Shown: positions 11,789 to 62,165, counted from the stretch's first letter. The stretch: DNA of 64,000 nt from Chaetoderma sp. LZ-2023a (GCA_034401795.1 CM067366.1:68688014-68752013); one strand, 5' to 3'. Notes: a model not told the origin generated them from the sequence alone. Program-made: numbers and translations.

Positions 11789-11791
<3 letters not shown>
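10135..11791 (-). mobile_element. complete Tc1/mariner element (1657 bp)
   Basis: The first 24 bp, beginning CACCTGTGCAAAAGTTAAGC (10135-10158), are the exact inverse of the last 24 bp (11768-11791). TA dinucleotides flank both ends, as expected for Tc1/mariner target duplication, although the insertion lies inside a (TA)n tract so any duplication is masked. The single uninterrupted transposase frame is on the minus strand. Perfect inverted repeats plus an open frame suggest a young copy. Confidence 0.93.
10457..11482 (-). CDS. Tc1-family transposase
   Basis: A 341-residue protein that would cut and paste the surrounding element by binding its terminal inverted repeats and inserting at TA. 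The N-terminal third holds paired helix-turn-helix DNA-binding regions (SDRVKWQIIGMHTTGMSCRE, then a GRPKKT AT-hook-like linker, then a second HTH with SMSTVKRRLYAAG). The catalytic region has WSDESRF (first Asp), the GGGSVMIWGCIS block, MDDNARPH (second Asp) and NPIEHIWD (Glu). I count 34 residues between the second Asp and the Glu, the DD34E spacing of Tc1. The length is typical of the family. The start Met opens MARRRLSDRVKW, near the expected N terminus. There is no frameshift or stop, so activity is possible but unproven. It is unrelated to the host gene. Confidence 0.95.
   Translation of the reverse strand: MARRRLSDRVKWQIIGMHTTGMSCREIGRQLNINHTVISRLIAKHGQTNEVKDRPRSGRPKKTTARDDRALVRLVRRSPFTNSRVISQQWETRNRVSMSTVKRRLYAAGMKARRPVRRPLLTAHHKEERLRWCNERRHWNMRSWRRVHWSDESRFLLHATDGRTRVWRSRRTAYDQRNIMEEVPFGGGSVMIWGCISFDCKLDLLTVPGTLNGQRYQDSILDRVVVPHFVNHAPGTHPIFMDDNARPHRARAVHEYLRQNAIETLPWPARSPDMNPIEHIWDILGNMVRRRDPPVQNLQELTDALHLEWQRIPQWRISRLVTSMRRRVQAVIQAQGGYTRY

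Positions 11792-11828
<37 letters not shown>
11792..11828. repeat. (TA)n microsatellite, right of Tc1 insertion
   Basis: Remainder of the TA tract split by the Tc1 insertion. Confidence 0.9.
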
Positions 11829-11830
<2 letters not shown>

Positions 11831-12094
11831 AATGCACTTGCAAATGAACTTCAAAGCTGGATCTAGGAGTTTTTTATGTGGTCAAGGAGAGGGTGTCCAT
11901 ATCATGCCAGTCTGGAGACACGACTCACAACTAATATAAATTGAGCGGTCAGACACATCTTTGACATTTCTAGCAAAGCTGCCTGAGATGCAATAGAATA
12001 TAGAGGTATGAGAATTTTAGGGATAAGCGGGTTACATGCATTAGAGTATAGCAAGTTGGCAAAATAAAGAACAAGATAGTGTCAGTTCATGAAT

Positions 12095-12215
12095 CCATTT
12101 CCTCACTCAATCATATGATATCATAATCAACTCGATCCCAACACGAGCGAGGGGTGGGTGGAGCATAGATAGAGATGGGCGGGGCATATAGCTAAAACTG
12201 GAAAGCCCAATTAAG
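12095..12215 (-). mobile_element. family B MITE fragment
   Basis: One half only: CGATCCCAACACGAGCGAGG, GGGTGGAGCATAGATAGAGA and GGGCGGGGCATATAGC. The core palindrome is missing. Confidence 0.6.
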
Positions 12216-12420
12216 ATATCTATTTGTTTGTTTATTACAGGTAAGTTTTGTAGATTTATCATTAATATACTTACTAAATTCATTGTCACTATCTCCATCT
12301 ATCTATAAGTTACTGCCATACCAGAGATACACTGCTCACAGGCAGAATTACCTATGTAGATGTTATAAGCGCCTAGGTTTGATTGCTGCCAAATGGTTCC
12401 CTGATGGCCAGCTGCTAACA

Positions 12421-12615
12421 AGTTAACCCTTTTACTGGTAAAGATTTTGGCAAAGAAAATTCCATTTTCAGGCCAAAAGATTTTTTTTTTTTTGAAAATT
12501 GACCAGTCGAATGACTAGCTCATTTATTGAGCCAGTCGTTGACTGGTTAATTTAAAAATATGACCTGGTTCAAAGGCGGGCTGAAATTGGCCGGCTTGTC
12601 TTTCAGTCACCGTCA
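12421..12615. mobile_element. family A MITE, diverged
   Basis: Left end AGTTAACCCTTTTACTGG keeps the TTAACCC terminus. The core is GAATGACTAGCTCATTTATT / GAGCCAGTCGTTGACTGG. The right end GGCCGGCTTGTC to GTCAAAGAGTTA is diverged. Confidence 0.7.
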
Positions 12616-12689
12616 AAGAGTTACAGGAAGATCCACTCAGCCATCTGGTATCATCAAGGCTACCTGAGCAGATTCCTTTAGCACTCAAG

Positions 12690-12905
12690 GTGGACAAAAT
12701 TTGGCTTCTGCAGTGGTGTTGGGGAAATGTACAGTTGCCGAAGAGAAGACAAATTTTTTTAATTGTTCATTAAAATGACTGGCTGGATACCCGAGTCAGT
12801 CATTCCATTAGTAAATCTTTAAAAAAAATGGTCTTCTTCCTCTGCAAGTAAACATTTCCATGAGAAAATCTAAATTTAATTGAATGGATTTGAGGGAATA
12901 AAGGT
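12690..12905. mobile_element. family A MITE, diverged
   Basis: Contains TTCTGCAGTGGTGTTGGGGA, the core AAAATGACTGGCTGGATACC / GAGTCAGTCATTCCATTAG, and GGATTTGAGGGAATAAAG at the right end. Confidence 0.7.
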
Positions 12906-13138
12906 CAGTTAGCGGGTAAGTATTAAGTAAACTGTTGATAAATACATATTCAGTAATTCACTTTTATAAGAAATTTCATTCACAATTCCATGGCAACTAC
13001 TTTCAGTGAGTTATGGATGAAGCTTACTGCTTATTAAAATATTAATATGCTGAAAGACCTTGATGCCTAAGGCTGCAATAACATTCAGTAAAATTATTTT
13101 TCAAGTAATCAGCAGAAATATTTATGTCATGAACTAGA

Positions 13139-13374
13139 TTAACCCTTTAATCCTCAAATTTGTTGAAGAAAATTTCAATTTTTTCACAGAAAATTACCAT
13201 TTGCTGGCCAAGAGATTATTTGAAAAAATTTATCATTGGAATGACTAACTCAGTTATCGAGCCAGTCATTCCGGTGATAAATTTTCAAAAAATAGCCTTC
13301 TTGGATTGCAAATGGACATTTCTCAAACCAGCTGCAGGAGGCATTTTTGACTAGCTTGAATGTTAAGGGGTTAG
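13139..13374. mobile_element. family A MITE with TTAA-CCC ends
   Basis: Starts TTAACCCTTTAATCC (13139) and ends GTTAAGGGGTTAG (13362-13374). The core TTTATCATTGGAATGACTAA / TCGAGCCAGTCATTCCGGTG is a near-perfect stem. The ends show the TTAA plus CCC pattern of piggyBac-type elements. Confidence 0.85.
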
Positions 13375-13379
13375 GACAG

Positions 13380-14086
13380 ATAAGATGATCCTGTTAAACT
13401 GAAGCAACTAATTTGGCATCAAATCTACTTAATTCGTGTTCATATCACATCTCCCGGGGATAAATAAGACAGATGCGGGATTGTGATTACAGCATTAAAC
13501 CAGAAATTAAGGTGAATTATCAGACACCTGTAGATACACGTCAATAAGGTAAGTTTACCAACCTGACTATAACTTGGCTATCATCGTAAAGTGTCTAGGC
13601 AGGTACCTAAAGTACATTTGTAGCAATGGTGTAATAGGCTTCTGAGGTAATTGTGTAGAGACCTTTGTGGTAATTATATAGCATTTTTTTATTTCTTATT
13701 TCTTATATGCGCTATTGGGCTAGCACTTGGCAAGATGCTATTGTACTAAGTGATATTGTGATACCGCAGTAAATATTAGTGTTTTCTGTTACTCTGCTAT
13801 CATGGTCTGCGTATAGATATAAGCAGGTATATAGGTCAAAGGTCAGGTTTACTGGTATGTATGATTACTGTAGTCTGCGGCTGTAGTAGCAGAAACATCC
13901 TACAGCTGCAATCAGTCCTTCTTCGCTTTTGCCCACTGTGTCTTGTCCTCAGCCGAAATCCTTAGCTTCCTCAGGTCCATTCTTGGCTTGAGTGTAACGA
14001 ATCCTGTTTTCTTGAGGTCACCTCGTAGCATGCTTAGCAGATTTACCAGTAGCATGGATAAAAGATATTGTCATTCAAAAACTTAC
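13380..14086. other. unassigned spacer
   Basis: No ORF, palindrome or tandem repeat recognised. Confidence 0.5.
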
Positions 14087-14295
14087 TTAACACTTTCACT
14101 GATGCATTCCCCATATCTCATTTTCTATCCTACCGTACAGGAAAACAGAGGAGTATTTTTATATTAACTTGACTGGAAGCAGTTGCCTTAGGCAGCAATG
14201 GCTTCCAGTCAAATTAATTTTAAAATATTCAACAGAATAAGTTTGATATCATAAAGAATATACTTTTTCAGGGATTTCGTCGGTGAAAAGGTTAA
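14087..14295. mobile_element. family C palindromic MITE
   Basis: Bounded by TTAA at 14087-14090 and 14292-14295, just inside which are CACTTTCACTGATG and its counterpart CGGTGAAAAGG. The core ATTAACTTGACTGGAAGCAG pairs with TGGCTTCCAGTCAAATTAAT around CCTTAGG. Confidence 0.85.
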
Positions 14296-14296
14296 G

Positions 14297-14541
14297 TTAA
14301 CGATTTAATCACCAAGTTTGCTGAAGAAAATTTAAATTTTCTTGAAATTTTCTCATCAAAAATGTCCAGTACCAAGAGAAGACAATTTTTAAAACTTTAT
14401 CACTGGAATGTCTGGCTCGGTCATCGAGCCAGTCATTCCAGTAGTAAATTTAAAAAAATAGTCCTCTGGGTCTGCAAATGAACATTTCTCAAGACTATTG
14501 CTGAAGCTGTTTTTGGACAGCTTCGAATATTAAATGATTAA
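14297..14541. mobile_element. family A MITE abutting family C copy
   Basis: Starts at TTAA 14297-14300, one base after the family C terminus, and ends at TTAA 14538-14541. The core is TTATCACTGGAATGTCTGGC / GAGCCAGTCATTCCAGTAGT. Confidence 0.85.
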
Positions 14542-14569
14542 GATCCTGTCATAGGGATGCACCAAAATG

Positions 14570-14660
14570 TGCGTGCATGCGTGCGTGCACGCGGGTACAT
14601 GCATGCCTGTGTGTGTGTGTGTGTATGTGTGTGTGTGCACGCGTGCGTGTATGCACGCCC
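14570..14660. repeat. purine-pyrimidine (GT/GC)n tract
   Basis: Alternating GTGTGT and GCGTGC runs. A potential Z-DNA former; no gene. Confidence 0.85.
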
Positions 14661-14874
14661 CCAGTCACCACCCACCATCATTTGAAGATCGGCAACCTCG
14701 TCTAGTGAAGTCTGAGACCTACTCATCAACCGCTGCTTGTCAGTTTATAATGTTTTTGTCCTAATGCAAATTACCCCTTGCACTGCAGCTTCCTTTACAT
14801 CACATTACCTACTCCTGTTGAGCATCGTGTAGCTTAGTGTTAAGTTTGAGAATAAGAATGCTGAATTTAACCCA

Positions 14875-15280
14875 CCCACACCATGACTGTAATTGACTTC
14901 CCAGTTTTAGTTATGCCCCGCCCATCTCTAGCTAAGCTCCACCCACAGCTCACTTGATTTGGAATTGATCGATCCCTGGACTGCCTGACTATTAATTTCC
15001 AGAAAACTATACAGGCAAGCTGTTGAATTTTTTAAACTAATTCGACTGGGTGCTGTTGCTGCCTATGGTACCAACAGCGTGCAGTCTAATTAGTTTCAAA
15101 ATATTCAACAGAATGTTTATTAAATAGTAAAGACATACAATTCGTACAATATATTGGACTATTAAGCATCTAAGATGGAATAGATCTAGTCATTCATGCT
15201 TGTAATTGATGATGACATCATCATACACTTTAAGTAGTTGATTATGTCATATGATGGAAGGATAAACTGGGAAGGTCCAT
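14875..15280 (+). mobile_element. family B MITE (full length)
   Basis: Left end TTCCCAGTTTTAGTTATGCC then CCGCCCATCTCTAGCTAAGC. The core palindrome, about 15022-15112, centres on TGCTGCCTATGGTACC. The right half is TATTAAATAGTAAAGACATA to GGGAAGGTCCATT. Confidence 0.8.
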
Positions 15281-15589
15281 TGAACCTTTGCCAGATAATA
15301 AAAAGAAATAGGTTAAAACCTGGCGTGAACTGGATACTCTCGCATTCTCTTGCATCGTTACATAATGCATTTTCAAAAGAATATAATACATACATACATA
15401 CATATAGCCATATGTGGTCTTAGTCTAATGTGATTTGTTTCCTGCAGTATATAAGCAGTTGAAATTAGTAATAGAAATGTTGATAACTGTTTTATGAAAT
15501 ACATGATTTTCTAGATTTGTATTGGATCCAGGTTTGTATTAATCTGTTTTATAACTTTAGTGGTCATGATTTGTAAAAAAAATTTAATT

Positions 15590-15765
15590 ATTTCAATACT
15601 GGGTGTCTGTTTGCAGTCCAAAGAGAAGACTGTTTTCTGAAATTTACAAATGTGATAACTGTCTACATTATCGAGCCGGTCATTTTAGTGATAACTTTTC
15701 ATATATAGTCTAGCTTATCTTTTCAAGCAAATGGAATCTTTCAAAACCACTGCAAAGACGAGTTT
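15590..15765. mobile_element. family A MITE, diverged
   Basis: AGTCCAAAGAGAAGACTGTT, a core with CATTATCGAGCCGGTCATTT, and CAAGCAAATGGAATCTTTCA. Left half of the stem heavily mutated. Confidence 0.6.
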
Positions 15766-16159
15766 CCTGGTGTTGTTGGTCAGCGAAATCTGTACACATA
15801 CTTCAGAGTTATCATCGCTGGAAAATTTAAAATTGGTTTTGCATCTAAAACTGTGTGACAAGATGCGGGTTGTGCATGTGTTTTAACAATTATAAAACCA
15901 TTTTTGAGAACTGTAAAGTTTATATAATTATAGAAAGGCTCCATAGATTTACTTAAAATTTGGAACATGTATACTGAGTGGCATGATCTCGCTTGCTGTT
16001 GATTTTCAGCTGAATGCATATATGTTTGCCAAAGCTATCTTCCCTCTCTTAACACATTCAAATTGTTCACAATTTAATTTATATTTAGATAATCAAGGTA
16101 TTGCGAGAAATATTCTTGGAAACATTTGAGGTTAAATGCCCAAAGTCATCAATATGCGT

Positions 16160-16214
16160 TCGAGCATACATTCGTACATGCGTGTGTTGTGTGTGCGTGC
16201 ATGCATGCATGCAT

Positions 16215-16272
<58 letters not shown>

Positions 16273-16380
16273 GTGCGTGTGTGCATACATGCGTGTGAGT
16301 GTTCACACACGTGCTTGAATATACACATGTGCATGCGTTCGTGTGTGTGTGTGCATGCGCACGCGTATGTGTGTGTAGGA
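16160..16380. repeat. (GT)n and CATG-rich microsatellite
   Basis: Includes an uninterrupted GT run at about 16217-16267 flanked by GCATGCATGC and GTGTGCGTGT interruptions. Reading frames here encode only Cys/Val or His/Thr repeats. Confidence 0.92.
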
Positions 16381-16914
16381 ATGCGTATACGGATAATAAA
16401 TAAATCTGAGGTATGTTTATTATAAGAACTTGGTATTTAAATAGCTTTTTCACACCTGTTCATCTTCCCCACTGATACTATGCTCATTCAAGCTATCAGT
16501 TTTTATATCACTAAACAACAAAAACAAACACATGATTTATGTCCATGTTATGTAAACAAACATGTTCACCTGCACTTAATATGTCTAGGCTTGAAGAGTA
16601 AATGAGTAATGGATTACCAGTTTTTTGTTGATACACAGTTGTCAGAAATCACAGACTGTCACAGACTTGCACATTAGATTTTTATCAAAATATACATTTT
16701 CTGCTATTTTTAAGCTAAATCAAACTTTGCAAACTTAGAATACCTGTTCTGAATATTTAATTGATGCGGGAAAGATTCGAGATGTCGGCAGAAAATATTG
16801 AGAGGAAAAGGCACAATGTGTTAGGCATAAACAATCATTATATCTGACAATGTAGTGTTCAAGAGCAACAACTTACAGTAATATTGGTTAAACAATTAAA
16901 ATGTTAGCATCTGT

Positions 16915-17400
16915 GGAACTGAATAACAGGTAAGTGAATGAACAGTTGACTGAATGAACAGGTACATGAACGAAGAGATGGATGAATGAAGAGCAATGAA
17001 TGAATGACTGAATGAATGTATTGTTAAATGAACAGATGACTGAATGCATGGATAGAATCGACAGATAATCGGATAATCCAATTCCTGAATGAACAGATAG
17101 ATGAATGAATGGGTAGATGAATCGACAGATGATTAGGTATACATATTTGTGAATGAACAGATAGATGAGTAAATGTGTAGATGACTGAATGACCAGCCGA
17201 ATGAATGAATAGATAGATGAATGAATGGATGATGAATACATGGATGACTGAAATGACAGATGACTGAATGTATGGACAGAGGAATGAATGTATGACTGAA
17301 GAGCATATTTCTGAAGAACAGATTTCTGAATGTACAACTGACTAAATGAACATATTGCTAAATGAATAGATGACTGAGTGAATTGACTGGATGACACACA
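16915..17400. repeat. degenerate GAATGAATGA/GATA simple repeat
   Basis: Imperfect tetranucleotide-derived sequence (GAATGAATG, ACAGATAGATGAATG). A minus-strand 172-codon frame through it is a low-complexity by-product. Confidence 0.85.
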
Positions 17401-17404
17401 CAAC

Positions 17405-17470
17405 ATGTGGGTATAGCTTAGCTAGACAATGCAGGGTGGGGTTGGCGTAGCTATAAATGTCTGTGATCCA
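17405..17470 (-). mobile_element. family B MITE fragment
   Basis: Only the stretch GTGGGTATAGCTTAGCTAGA to GCGTAGCTATAAATG remains. Confidence 0.45.
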
Positions 17471-18117
17471 TTTAATATTTGCGCTGACCATAAATAAGGT
17501 GGTCACTCAGGAGAGGGTTTCTTTATATGCGTTATTTTATGTTTGATATAATTGCAAGATTTAGATAATTCTTGTTGCCATAGCGGAAAACTGTAGATTT
17601 TTTGCTTCAAGAAGCTTATAACTATTGTGCATTTTTTTGTCAAACCCTACACAAAGTGGAAGCGTCATCAGAGAATTAGGAAGAATGTTATATATATGCG
17701 CAAGTCCAATTTTCTAGCACAGAATTATTTTATGAACTTTTAGCCTGATATTTTCCCTAAAGGTTGTTAAAAGCTAAAGACAAAAATTAAATCATCCTGG
17801 AGATATATATATAGTTGTTGGATTGTTAATATTTGATAGTATCAATGAAGGACAATTGTAATTTTTTTGACCAGACTAAAGAAGCAGTTTTAATGGTTAA
17901 TCTCCAAAATTACCTTTGCAGCCAGGTTCTCAGGAATATCCTGCGACAGGACAAGCAATGGCGATTTTGTAAATTTTCACTGAAATGGCTAACTTGATAA
18001 TAGTTTTTAAAATAATTTTCTCGGCCTACAAAATGAATTTGACTAAGCCAAACTTTGTATCTTCTTGACAAATCTTTTTCTTTCTCAGTTTTGCTTGATC
18101 AAGAAGACAAGCTAGAG

Positions 18118-57536
<39,419 letters not shown>

Positions 57537-57544
57537 TGATGTGG

Positions 57545-57692
57545 TTTCTACAGTGGTCTACTGAAATGCTCATTTGCAGACCAAGAAGACTATTTTTGAA
57601 AGTTTACCACTGGAATGACAGGCGTAGTATATTTTCAAAAATAGTCTTCTTGGTCAACAAGTGGACATTCTATGAAAAAACATGACAATGCA
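57545..57692. mobile_element. family A MITE in presumed 3' UTR
   Basis: Begins 9 bp after the stop codon: GCTCATTTGCAGACCAAGAA, core fragment TTTACCACTGGAATGACAGG, right arm TCTTCTTGGTCAACAAGTGG. The central part is shortened. Confidence 0.7.
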
Positions 57693-58003
57693 TTGATACA
57701 TTTGTTTGTTGTATTGGTATATCTCTTTCTGGCTTGTGTAGCTATGTTGTTGCTATGCTATTGTTACTCAATGTCACATCGCAGGGGTGATTAAAGGAAG
57801 TAGTTTCTGACCTCACATCTAGATGATGACCCAGAGGTTACAATACACAATGATTTAAAATGCTTTAATCTTGTCTCTCAAGAATGTGGTGATATATTTG
57901 TGTAGTCTGTGCAATCTGTAATTCATTTATAAACAAAAGCTTGTTGTAGCCCATGTAATATTAACCCATGTTAATAATGCAGTGAAGTATTTTCATAGGT
58001 TGT

Positions 58004-58378
58004 TAACCCTTTAATGGACAAGCCGGCCAAAACCAACCTCTGCTGTAGTCTTGAGGAATGTCCATCTGCAGGTAAAGAGGAGTATTTTTGAAAATTTATC
58101 ACTGGATTGACTGGCTCGATAATCGAGTCAGTCATTCCAGTGGTAAAATTAAAAAAATACTCTTCTCTTTAACATCAGATGGACATTCAGTAAGGAAATA
58201 TTTAGATTTTTATGATCAGAGGATTATTTTTGAAAATTTATCACTGGAATGAATGGCTCGATAATTGAGCCAGTCATTCCAGTGGTAAATTTTCAAAAAT
58301 ACTCTTCTCTTTCCCAGTAGATGGACATTCAATAAGGAAATATTTTCATGACCAAATTCAACTAGAAAAGAGTTAACA
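58004..58378. mobile_element. two family A MITEs in tandem
   Basis: The first (58004-58200) starts TTAACCCTTTAATGGACAAG with core CACTGGATTGACTGGCTCGA. The second (about 58205-58378) has core CACTGGAATGAATGGCTCGA / TGAGCCAGTCATTCCAGTGG and ends AAAGAGTTAAC. The second seems to lack its left outer arm, which may mean one copy inserted into or recombined with the other. Confidence 0.8.
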
Positions 58379-58537
58379 TGGGAACGTAATTTTAAATTGA
58401 CCAATCAGAATACGTTCATTCTCGCGGAATTGGATATCAGTACACCAAAGTCAAGTGCTAGTGACACACACCATGAGCACCGATGACGTAACAATAGCGC
58501 TTGTGATATTTTGTCAATGTATATTGCTAGCTATGTA

Positions 58538-58543
58538 AATAAA
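58538..58543 (+). promoter_or_regulatory. candidate polyadenylation signal AATAAA
   Basis: A canonical AATAAA about 1 kb after the stop codon. Whether the transcript uses it is not shown by the sequence. Confidence 0.3.
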
Positions 58544-58549
58544 TACTTT

Positions 58550-59310
58550 GATTAGTGAAAACTTTTGTCATAGATGTACAATGTACTGTCAGGGGGTGTT
58601 CATCTGCCCTTCATGATCATATCTGCCCTTCAGCGATCGATGTTATTGGAAAATGTAGAGTTCAGTTTATGTGATAAATAGAATCTCAAACTCTACCCCA
58701 TTTAATATCACTATTATCAACCCCATCAAAAATTATCATTTTGTGCTCCCTCAGGCTTGTGCAGTGATAATCTTCAACTCGGTTCATAATAGTGATATTA
58801 ATTGGTACCGCATTTGATATCATCTATATGGGGAAAAATGTATAAAATATTGGTAAGTAGCTGTCTATATTAATGTTGGATGTCAGTTCATGTTAGTAGG
58901 TATCGGGTAGTTTTCATGTATTTTTTATATATTTCCAAATGTCAGCTATGATTTACGAGCTCTGTGTAAATGAATTGGTGTTTATGATAAGATACATGTG
59001 ATAATGTTAACGTAAACATTGTGTTAATACCTGTAAATATGCGTGTACCGGTGATGAAAGTATTCTCAATGCATTACTTTGATTGATCTTTACTTTTGAG
59101 TGGACTGAATATTTGCAGAAACAATATTCTCAAAATGGTCAACCAGACCCTCGACCAATTATAATATTTTTCCTTTGGTTTCATCTTGGCAATAATTACA
59201 AAATTTATCTTTCTGCGGTACTATGAATGCCTGACAAGAACTGCTGCTGCTGCTACTAGTACAGAAATTTCTGATTTCCCTCACAATGTGATCCCTGATT
59301 ACTGCTCATG
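58550..59310. other. downstream spacer
   Basis: A loose inverted pair TTTAATATCACTATTATCAA (58700) and TTCATAATAGTGATATTAAT (58781) surrounds CCTCAGGCTTGTGC. Otherwise nothing recognised. Confidence 0.4.
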
Positions 59311-59329
59311 CAATCGCCCAGAAGAGAAA

Positions 59330-59640
59330 GGTAATTATTTATAGCGAACATCTGGGATTGTATTCTTCAGGAAATCTAAATTTAAAGAACACCTCACTTT
59401 CAAAATATACAACTGTTTACCTGCATGTTTGCTTTTAAAAGTGAGGTGTGCTTTCAAATTTAGTTTCCTGAAGAATACAATCCCAGCTGCTCGCTATGAA
59501 TAATTACCTTTTTCGTACCTACAGCAGCATCACCTTCCAGTATATTCAAGTTTACATGCATGATTGCTTTTAAATATAATTTTACTGGAAGATTTTGCTG
59601 CTGTAGGTGTCTCCAGTCAAATTAGTTTCAGAAATATTCA
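59330..59640. mobile_element. two adjacent palindromic elements
   Basis: First: GGTAATTATTTATAGCGAAC and CTGGGATTGTATTCTTCAGG (59330-59372) pair with TCCTGAAGAATACAATCCCA and GCTATGAATAATTACC (59465-59510). Second: ACCTACAGCAGC and ACCTTCCAGTA (from 59517) pair with TACTGGAAGATTTTGCTGCT and GTAGGT (to about 59610). A family C-like tail CCAGTCAAATTAGTTTCAGA follows. Confidence 0.75.
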
Positions 59641-59649
59641 ACATATGTT

Positions 59650-60425
59650 TAGTTACAATTTGCCATATCTGGTTGAAAGTGTTACATGATTAACTTTGTA
59701 ATACGGGTTGAGCTTAATGATGGGTGTAAAGATAATGGTATGACATTACACTTACTGTGGATGAGGAATAGTGCAATAGGTTAATAACTACTTATTGAGA
59801 ACAGTAGGTTGGTTCTTAAGCCTGACGCTTGGTTACTTTGTTGTGTAATCCAGAAAGTCTGAATGGTCTGGGCTTGTTTTGTGGGCCCCATTGGATTCAC
59901 TAACTCCACACCATGGAACGGATAGGAATCGACCTTTTCCTGTAGGCCATAACCCACACATGTTATTATCCCTCGGAATAGTGCAATACATTAAAGCATA
60001 TAGGAACAATTTGAAAACGTATAACACTGTAAACTATTTTTTTTCATCTGTATAATTAATACATAAAGGATTAATTTTCCAGTCTTTGTTTTGACCTTCC
60101 TTTAACAGGATTTCCACACACAAACTATTTCTGTTGTTATACTTCAAAAGTACTTCCATTTCATATATGGATTTAGTTTGGTTTGAAGAAGTCTGATGAT
60201 TTTAGGTCAAAAGGTCAAACGTGATGTGACGGTCACTGTTCATTAAAGCTATTATGACAAAATATTGGTAGCTCTTGGCATTTGTGATTCCTTGACTACA
60301 TATCTAGTTTTCTGGAGTACTATGCAAAGTGGCAGATCACTCGACTAATGCTTGTCACACATTAGCGAATTATAATTAGCAATGATAGTGAACATTTGTC
60401 TCCGATACTTGGGCAGGCCATGGTT
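59650..60425. other. downstream spacer
   Basis: No supported feature. Confidence 0.4.
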
Positions 60426-60429
60426 TGAA

Positions 60430-60832
60430 ATGGATCCCTCTATTAGAGTATACCACCATACCTATTTAACCAGTCTCAGTGAATTATATGATGTCATAAT
60501 CAACTACGTCACATGTAGGCTGATGCCATAATCAATTACTTCATGAATGATGTGATTTAGTGTGTCATAAACGCTTAACAGCTTGTCAACTTATGCAAAG
60601 TGGATGTGTTTACTATTTAATGAACATTCTCTTGAATACTTTGAAACTAATTTGACTGGGCGCTGTTGCTGCCATAGGTAAAATATTCAACAGCTTACCT
60701 GTAGAATTTTCTTGAAATTGAGATTCATCAAGTTTAGGGATCGATTGATCCCAACACGAGCAAAGTGTGGGTAGAGCTTAGCTAGAGATGGGCCGGGTAT
60801 AGATAAAGCTGGATTCTTCCACTATGAATATG
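60430..60832 (-). mobile_element. family B MITE (minus orientation)
   Basis: TATGATGTCATAATCAACTA, AAACGCTTAACAGCTTGTCA, core TTTGAAACTAATTTGACTGG with one arm collapsed at GCTGCCATAGG, then GGGATCGATTGATCCCAACA and GGGTAGAGCTTAGCTAGAGA. Confidence 0.8.
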
Positions 60833-60834
60833 AA

Positions 60835-61325
60835 GAGTAAATGAAAACTAAACCAATTTGTTGTAAGATGAAATTCTTTATTCACCAATAACTAATATTA
60901 ATAACAAGTCTGAAGACATTGAATAATTACTTCATATAATAATGGTGATAATAATCATAATAATGATTTCCCCTGTCAAATTTGACATTGTCCACATAAA
61001 TCAAGTCAACAATAGCTGCCCAGTGTGATAGGGATCTACAGGGCAACAAACAAACTATATCACTAGAGCTTCTAAAATGGTCACAATTTAACAAATTTAC
61101 TATTAATCTTATTTTATAAATACATTCAAATCTGGTAATGACTAAATGCAACGTCAGTACACAGGATTTCTGTCTAAATACAGTCAATTATGCTGAAATG
61201 ACGACCTGTCACCAAAGATATGTGGTCTCGTGATACAAGTCAATTGTCATAGTAAATGTCTTTTGGCGGGTCACATGATTGTAGTTCATAAGATCACAAT
61301 GTAAGTTGACCGTAACGTGGCTGCT
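60835..61325. other. downstream spacer
   Basis: No supported feature; an 86-codon minus frame at 60927-61187 is low complexity at one end and unrecognised. Confidence 0.4.
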
Positions 61326-61326
61326 A

Positions 61327-61558
61327 CCCCTTTAACACTCAAAATCAGTCAAAAATGGCTTCAGCAGTGGTCTTGAGAAATGGCCATTTGTTGACCAAGA
61401 CTATTTTTGAAGATTTATCACTGGAATGACTGGCTCGATAACCGAGCCAGTCATTCTAGTGGTCAAATTTCAAAAATAGCCTTCTCTCGGTCTGCAGATG
61501 GACATTTTCAATGAGAAAATTGAATTTTTCTTGAACAAATTTGATGGTTAACAGGTTA
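61327..61558. mobile_element. family A MITE
   Basis: Left end CCCCTTTAACACTCAAAATC, core TTATCACTGGAATGACTGGC / CGAGCCAGTCATTCTAGTGG, right end TTTGATGGTTAACAGGTTAA. Outer arms well paired. Confidence 0.88.
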
Positions 61559-61783
61559 AAATGGGTAAGAAATATTCACAAAGACTGGTCCAATTCGATC
61601 GACAGAAAAGACCTTCTAATTTCAATCAGCTTATGAGATTGCAGAAAGTACTTAAATCACAGCACCAGAATATCCAATTTAGTAATTATAATTGTTAAAT
61701 GTGATATTACACCGTGTACTGAGATTTGGTGGCCATTACTATCAGACAATCCAACAATTCTTTGACTGTTAAAACTTTAACGG

Positions 61784-61995
61784 CTAATCCTTTCACTGAT
61801 GAGTTCCTGATATCTCATATTTTAAGGCAACCATACAGGAAAACTGTTGAATATTTTGAAATTAATTTGACAGGAAGCCATTGCTTCCTCAGGCATCAAC
61901 GGCTTCCAGTCAAATTAATTTCAAAATTTTCAACAGAATAACTGTTATATCGTAAAGAATTAACATTTTCCGGGATTTCTCAGTGAATGGGTTAA
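61784..61995. mobile_element. family C MITE
   Basis: Left end CTAATCCTTTCACTGATGAG, right end TCTCAGTGAATGGGTTAA (TTAA at 61992-61995). The core is TTTGACAGGAAGCCATTGCT / CAACGGCTTCCAGTCAAATT. Confidence 0.87.
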
Positions 61996-62004
61996 GACTA
62001 ATCA

Positions 62005-62165
62005 AGAAAATCACTTCCTCAAAGAAGACTATTTTTGAAAATTTACCACTCTGCTATCGAGCCAGTCATTTCCGTTATAAGTTTCAAAAATAGCCTTCTC
62101 TTGTCCTGCAAATGGATATTTCACAATTCATTTTGGCTGGCTTGACCATCAAAGCCATAACCTAG
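62005..62165. mobile_element. family A MITE, shortened
   Basis: AAAGAAGACTATTTTTGAAA, TGCTATCGAGCCAGTCATTT, TCTTGTCCTGCAAATGGATA. Left outer arm missing. Confidence 0.65.

Noticed and set aside
16085..16453. Reading frames of 60-122 codons rich in His/Thr or Cys/Val
   Set aside because: They are translations of the (GT)n/(CA)n microsatellite in several frames on both strands.
16888..17406. Minus-strand 172-codon frame rich in Ser, Ile and His
   Set aside because: It follows the degenerate GAATGAATGA simple repeat and has no domain.
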